From positions 1-39,228 of the forward strand of contig CALWLD010000021.1 in NCBI GenBank assembly GCA_944381435.1: a stretch of 39,228 nt of DNA, written 5' to 3'. Position 1 is the first letter of the stretch. Each line of letters starts with the position of its first letter. This DNA comes from an uncultured Clostridia bacterium (GTDB lineage: Bacteria > Bacillota > Clostridia > Lachnospirales > CAG-274). This document shows positions 35,949 to 39,228 of the stretch, in pieces. A model generated the notes under the pieces. The model saw only the letters and a list, made by a program, of their open reading frames with translations, did not search any database and was not told the origin of the DNA. A program made the translations under genes and the position numbers.

Positions 35949-35974
35949 AGGCTATAGACAAAAGTCTACAGCCT
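35949..35974 (-). terminator. Hairpin between rpoZ and priA
   Basis: An 11-bp stem with one G-T pair and a TTTT loop on the minus strand, in the 167-nt gap between rpoZ and priA. The tail (TAAGTCTTTATAT) is only moderately T-rich. It shares the core GGCTATAGACAAA with the terminator at 31431-31453. Confidence 0.55.
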
Positions 35975-36064
35975 TTAAAAATATAAAGCAAAGACAAATA
36001 TTGTGCTTAAAATTTTTATTAAAAAATAAAGTTTTTAAAATTTACTTTTTAATATTTTATATTA

Positions 36065-36454
36065 TTATAAATCTTCTTCCATATTTTCTAATTCTTCTGT
36101 ATTTTCTAATTCTTCTGTATCAGCTTCTAAATCGCTATTATCTTCTTCATCAATTTCTAAATCATTAAGGTCTATATCTTCTTTTTTCTTAGGTTTTTCT
36201 ATATCTTTGTTAAATACTAAAACAGTACCCTCACCTTCTGGAACTATCTTTATTTTATTGTGTAATATTTCATCAACGGCAGTAGATAAAGGTTTTCCTG
36301 GTTTACCTGTAACCATAGGCTCATCACCTTCTATAATTTGTCTTGCTCTTTTAGCTGCTGCTATAACTATTGTATATCTGCTAGTTACCTCATCACTTTC
36401 ATTGCTACTATGGTTTAATACGTCCATTAATTCTGCATAAGATGGCTTTAACAT
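36065..36454 (-). CDS. rpoZ: RNA polymerase omega subunit
   Basis: Omega helps assemble and stabilise RNA polymerase. The 129-residue product begins MLKPSYAELMDVL and has the core IAAAKRARQI (about 31-40) and KPLSTAVDEI (54-63). It is longer than most family members because of a very acidic tail (about 92-129), partly made by an 18-nt duplication. It directly abuts gmk (start base next to the gmk stop), so the two are coupled. Confidence 0.93.
   Translation of the reverse strand: MLKPSYAELMDVLNHSSNESDEVTSRYTIVIAAAKRARQIIEGDEPMVTGKPGKPLSTAVDEILHNKIKIVPEGEGTVLVFNKDIEKPKKKEDIDLNDLEIDEEDNSDLEADTEELENTEELENMEEDL
36083..36118 (-). repeat. 18-nt tandem duplication in the rpoZ tail
   Basis: Two identical 18-nt units (36083-36100, 36101-36118) encode the doubled Glu-rich TEELEN sequence at the C-terminus. 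Confidence 0.9.
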
Positions 36455-37069
36455 CTATTGTTCAACTCCTTCTAAAAATGTATTTATTAAATCTATATGC
36501 CTTTTAGCTGACATTTTTTCACTTTCTACTATATTATTAATATTATTAACTGCTTCTTCTACTATGTTGTTAATAACTATATAATCGTATTTATCAATAA
36601 GCTTTATTTCTTCCCTTGCTCTTTTCATACGCATATTTATTTTTTCTAAAGTTTCTGTAGCTCTTTTTTCTAGCCTATTTCTAAGCTCTGTTATATTAGG
36701 TGGTGTTAAAAATATAAGTATTGCATCTTTATATCTTTCTTTTACTTGTAAAGCACCTTGCACTTCTATTTCTAATATAACATTTTTACCCTGTTTTAAC
36801 TGTTCTTCAACATAAAATATAGGTGTACCATAGTAATTTCCACAAAATTCTGCATATTCTAAAAGTTCATTTTTTTTAATCATCGTTTCAAATTCTTGTG
36901 TATTTCTAAAGAAATAATGAACTCCATCTATCTCGCCCTCTCTAGCTTGTCTAGTCGTAATAGATGTAGATAGTGCATAAGATGTATTTTTTATAAGCTC
37001 TGATACAACAGTACCTTTTCCTGCTCCAGACGGCCCTGAAACTATAACTAAAAGCCCTTTTTTATTCAT
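36455..37069 (-). CDS. gmk: Guanylate kinase
   Basis: Phosphorylates GMP to GDP. The 204-residue product has P-loop SGPSGAGKG (11-19), the GMP-binding region STSITTRQAREGEIDGVHYFF, and the lid. AGGAGGGG precedes ATG 37069. It lies 20 nt after remA and is followed at once by rpoZ. Confidence 0.97.
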   Translation of the reverse strand: MNKKGLLVIVSGPSGAGKGTVVSELIKNTSYALSTSITTRQAREGEIDGVHYFFRNTQEFETMIKKNELLEYAEFCGNYYGTPIFYVEEQLKQGKNVILEIEVQGALQVKERYKDAILIFLTPPNITELRNRLEKRATETLEKINMRMKRAREEIKLIDKYDYIVINNIVEEAVNNINNIVESEKMSAKRHIDLINTFLEGVEQ

Positions 37070-37089
37070 TATATCCCCTCCTTTAAAAT

Positions 37090-37374
37090 TTATTCTACAT
37101 CATTTTCGTATTGATAAGATTCGCTGTTATCTTTTGTAGCTATCCTGTTAGCCATTGTTTCTGGCTGAATAGAAGATAATATTATATGCTCACTATCCGT
37201 TATGATTACAGCTCTTGTTCTTCTGCCATATGTAGCATCAACAAGCATACCCTTGTCCCTAGCATCTTGTATAATTCTTTTTATTGGGGCAGATTCTGGG
37301 CTTACTATTGCTATTATCCTGTTTGCTAAAACAATATTACCAAAGCCAATATTTATAAGCTTTATACTAGACAT
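37090..37374 (-). CDS. remA: Extracellular matrix regulator RemA (DUF370)
   Basis: RemA is a small DNA-binding regulator; in B. subtilis it activates biofilm matrix and osmoprotection genes. The 94-residue product matches the family ([13 protein letters not shown], then [41 protein letters not shown]). It is first in remA-gmk-rpoZ. GGAGG precedes ATG 37374. Confidence 0.93.
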   Translation of the reverse strand: MSSIKLINIGFGNIVLANRIIAIVSPESAPIKRIIQDARDKGMLVDATYGRRTRAVIITDSEHIILSSIQPETMANRIATKDNSESYQYENDVE

Positions 37375-37416
37375 AAAACTCCTCCGTAAAATTATTTTTA
37401 AATATAATTAATATTT

Positions 37417-37445
37417 ATTATACTAAAAAAATCAAATTATTTAAA
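37417..37445 (-). promoter_or_regulatory. Possible promoter for remA-gmk-rpoZ
   Basis: TTTAAA (37445-37440) and TATAAT (37422-37417) lie 17 nt apart on the minus strand, about 40 nt before remA. The -35 match is weak. Confidence 0.4.
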
Positions 37446-37530
37446 GTCTTTTTTTATTTTTCTTAAAAAAATTTTTTAAAATTGAATAATATTTATAAGT
37501 AAGTTAATAATAAAATTGGAGGTGTTATTA

Positions 37531-38295
37531 ATGAATAACGATAATAATTTTTTAAGGAAAAATGGATTTTCTATTGCAATATGCTCGTTTATTGCAATAG
37601 CTATTGTAGCAAGCATTTATGTTTCTTATAATAACTTTAATGACAACAAAACAGCAGAAATAGAAAATGAAACCGTCATAGAACAAGTTAATAAAAGTAA
37701 TGTAAAAAGTTACAAAGAAACAGAAACCTTAACAGAGGCTACTACAATTTCTACTACAGAAAAAATAGAAACCACTACAAAAAAAGTAGAAACTACTACA
37801 GAAGCTACTACACAACAAGAAACTAATATCTCATCTAACAAAGATGATGATAAAATATTTAGCTTATTTGATGATAGCAAAGAAATGTCTTGGCCTGTAT
37901 TTGGGAATATTGTATCAAATTTTGATATAACAACAGGTGTTTATGATAAAACATTAGAGCAATATAAAATAAGCGATTCTATATGCATATCAAGTCCTGC
38001 AGGTACAGATGTTAAGGCTAGTGCTGAAGGTATTGTTGAAAATATATTTATAGATGATGAGCTTGGTCAAACTGTTGTTATAAACCATGGTAATGGCTGG
38101 GTATCTACATACAGTCAGCTAGAAGAAGATGTTCTAGTTGCTGTAGGTGATATTATAAAAGAAGGCGAAGTTTTAGGAAAAGTTTCTGAGCCTACAAAAT
38201 ATGGAGTTGCTCTTGGCCCTCACCTAGACTTTAAAATTTTAAAAGATGATACCCCTAAAAATCCTACAGAAGTTTTAGCTCAAATAAATGAATAA
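37531..38295 (+). CDS. SpoIIQ-like LytM (M23) protein, probably non-catalytic
   Basis: The start is ATG 37531, 8 nt after TTGGAGGT; the upstream TTG lies inside this site. The 254-residue product has a membrane anchor (about 12-33), a Thr/Glu-rich linker (62-99) and a LytM/M23 domain (about 120-250) beginning SWPVFGNIVSNFDITTGVYDK, with HGNGWVSTYSQL (186-197). The pattern resembles SpoIIQ of Bacillus and Clostridia, the forespore partner of SpoIIIAH in engulfment. The first zinc-binding His region reads SDSICISS, YAHL is YSQL, and HLHFE is HLDFK, so peptidase activity is not expected. It is alone and divergent from remA, with a terminator downstream. Confidence 0.78.
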   Translation: MNNDNNFLRKNGFSIAICSFIAIAIVASIYVSYNNFNDNKTAEIENETVIEQVNKSNVKSYKETETLTEATTISTTEKIETTTKKVETTTEATTQQETNISSNKDDDKIFSLFDDSKEMSWPVFGNIVSNFDITTGVYDKTLEQYKISDSICISSPAGTDVKASAEGIVENIFIDDELGQTVVINHGNGWVSTYSQLEEDVLVAVGDIIKEGEVLGKVSEPTKYGVALGPHLDFKILKDDTPKNPTEVLAQINE

Positions 38296-38337
38296 AACAA
38301 TATTTATATATAACTATAAATACTTTGGTTTAATTAT

Positions 38338-38386
38338 AAAATATAACATCTATACTAAGATAACTAACTAATAGATGTTATATTTT
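38338..38386 (+). terminator. Terminator after the SpoIIQ-like gene
   Basis: A perfect 16-bp stem (38338-38353 with 38371-38386), 17-nt loop, then ATTTTAATG on the plus strand, 42 nt past the stop codon. Confidence 0.75.
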
Positions 38387-38990
38387 ATTTTAATGTATTT
38401 AAAATATTGTTTATTTATATCTTCTACACAATATTATAAGTATTGACTTTTTATCCTTATCTGTCTCTATTATATAAGCTGGTTAATTAATAACTTAATT
38501 ATATCAATACATATTTTATAAATTTGAATATTTTAATACCATAAATTAAACTTGTAGCTTACTTAAGCTTTATAATATATTTTTATGTTAATTAATAAGA
38601 TTACTATTACTTTAATTTTTTTCCATTATTGCTAAGATATCTGTTTTTTATCTATTTGCTATCACTACACATAAATGATAAATGTACTATTTTAAAGTTA
38701 TTTAGTCACTTATTATATTTTTTATAATCGATTTTTCATAGGGTCTTTTATATAGTTTTTATTTTTGTCTATTGTATATATAATCCCTTATATACTAAAA
38801 ATATCTATTTACATATTCAAATTTTTAATTATCCTATATATATGATAAAATATTATTATCTATTTTTGATACCTCCTTTGTTTTTATATGATTTGAAAAT
38901 CCATATATATTTTACAATAAGATGTTATTTTTTCTATTAATAGGCACAGTCTTTTTGGAATCATCTGTTCTAAGATAGTATTCTATATAC
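38387..38990. other. Non-coding AT-rich stretch
   Basis: About 600 nt with no convincing coding frame on either strand and no RNA gene that I recognise. The only signal is a minus-strand AAAGGAGGT at 38872-38880 with no start codon at proper spacing; every frame after it closes within about 12 codons. Confidence 0.7.
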
Positions 38991-39022
38991 AAAAAAGCAA
39001 AGTAATAAATAATTACTTTGCT
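38991..39022 (-). terminator. Terminator of the tRNA-Glu/tRNA-Cys transcript
   Basis: A perfect 11-bp stem (38996-39006 with 39012-39022), 5-nt loop, followed on the minus strand by six T; it begins 8 nt past the tRNA-Cys end. Confidence 0.88.
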
Positions 39023-39029
39023 AAAATAA

Positions 39030-39100
39030 AGGCGACACCCAGATTTGAACTGGGGATCAGGGAGTTGCAGTCCCATGCCTTACCACTTGGCTATATCGCC
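39030..39100 (-). tRNA. tRNA-Cys (GCA)
   Basis: 71 nt including the discriminator U. Acceptor arms GGCGATA and TGTCGCC, D-arm GCCAAGTGGTAAGGC, anticodon loop CTGCAAC with anticodon GCA, and T-arm CCCCAGTTCAAATCTGGG are all recognisable. CCA is not encoded. Confidence 0.96.
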
Positions 39101-39155
39101 ATATAATTAATTATATTAATTTATTAAATAAAATATTCCTAAAAAATAAATTAAA

Positions 39156-39227
39156 TGACCCGTAGGGGAATCGAACCCCTGTTTTAGCCGTGAAAGGGCC
39201 ACGTCTTAACCGCTTGACCAACGGGCC
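39156..39227 (-). tRNA. tRNA-Glu (UUC)
   Basis: 72 nt including discriminator A. Acceptor arms GGCCCGT and ACGGGTC, anticodon loop CTTTCAC with anticodon TTC, and T-arm AGGGGTTCGATTCCCCT are clear. CCA is not encoded. It is 55 nt upstream of tRNA-Cys in the same direction; the gene ends one base inside the window edge, and more tRNA genes may continue beyond it. This tRNA is a standard MnmA thiolation substrate. Confidence 0.97.
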
Positions 39228-39228
39228 A

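Noticed and set aside
1..39228. CRISPR array, prophage, transposase or plasmid genes
   Set aside because: No direct-repeat array, integrase, transposase or replication/partition gene was recognised in the window.

Overview
The window is very AT-rich, low-GC Gram-positive DNA from what looks like an anaerobic, spore-forming member of the Clostridia. The evidence is a Bacillota-type gene order (rsgA-rpe-thiN; remA-gmk-rpoZ...priA-def-fmt; dnaX-ebfC-recR; yggS-sepF-yggT-ylmH; iscR-nifS-nifU-mnmA), sporulation genes (ylbJ and a spoIIQ-like gene), thyX, and an S-layer-homology protein. The family or genus cannot be fixed from the sequence alone. Nearly all genes are on the minus strand; the plus-strand exceptions are a small membrane ORF, ylbJ-rluD-like-rnhA, the S-layer protein gene, and the spoIIQ-like gene.

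Layout. 0.1-2.8 kb: a 47-residue spore-protein-like gene, then rlmD-rbgA (rRNA methylation and 50S assembly). 2.9-6.1 kb: iscR-nifS-nifU-mnmA, an Fe-S/sulfur-transfer operon in which the desulfurase feeds both the cluster scaffold and tRNA 2-thiolation. 6.1-7.1 kb: three long AT-rich hairpins around a tiny membrane-protein ORF and a GNAT acetyltransferase. 7.1-11.5 kb: a 1467-residue sensor carrying two GGDEF domains and an EAL domain. 11.6-14.9 kb: dnaX-ebfC-recR-thyX (DNA replication and repair, dTMP synthesis). 14.9-19.0 kb: a cell-division/PLP cluster, HlyD-like protein-yggS-sepF-yggT-ylmH. 19.1-21.8 kb (+): ylbJ, an RluD-family pseudouridine synthase, rnhA. 21.8-28.4 kb: a tightly packed seven-gene unit rsgA-rpe-thiN-ACT-UPF0210-pepD-AI-2E-family permease. 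28.4-31.3 kb (+): a secreted 814-residue protein with Ig-like repeats, a leucine-rich region and three SLH domains, behind a near-consensus promoter. 31.4-37.4 kb: remA-gmk-rpoZ, a hairpin, then priA-def-fmt-zinc peptidase. 37.5-38.3 kb (+): a SpoIIQ-like LytM protein. 38.4-39.0 kb: non-coding. 39.0-39.2 kb: tRNA-Glu and tRNA-Cys with a shared terminator.

Most of this is conserved core genome, and I see no obvious defence island, prophage, CRISPR array or transposon. The points most worth checking are: a perfect 20-bp inverted repeat in the iscR divergent promoter region; two small proteins; the Arg/Tyr-rich repetitive tail on the HlyD-like protein beside sepF; the large c-di-GMP protein with one intact and one degenerate GGDEF; an S-layer gene sitting where rsmB-rlmN-stp-pknB are usually found; and a SpoIIQ-like protein that has lost its zinc-binding residues.
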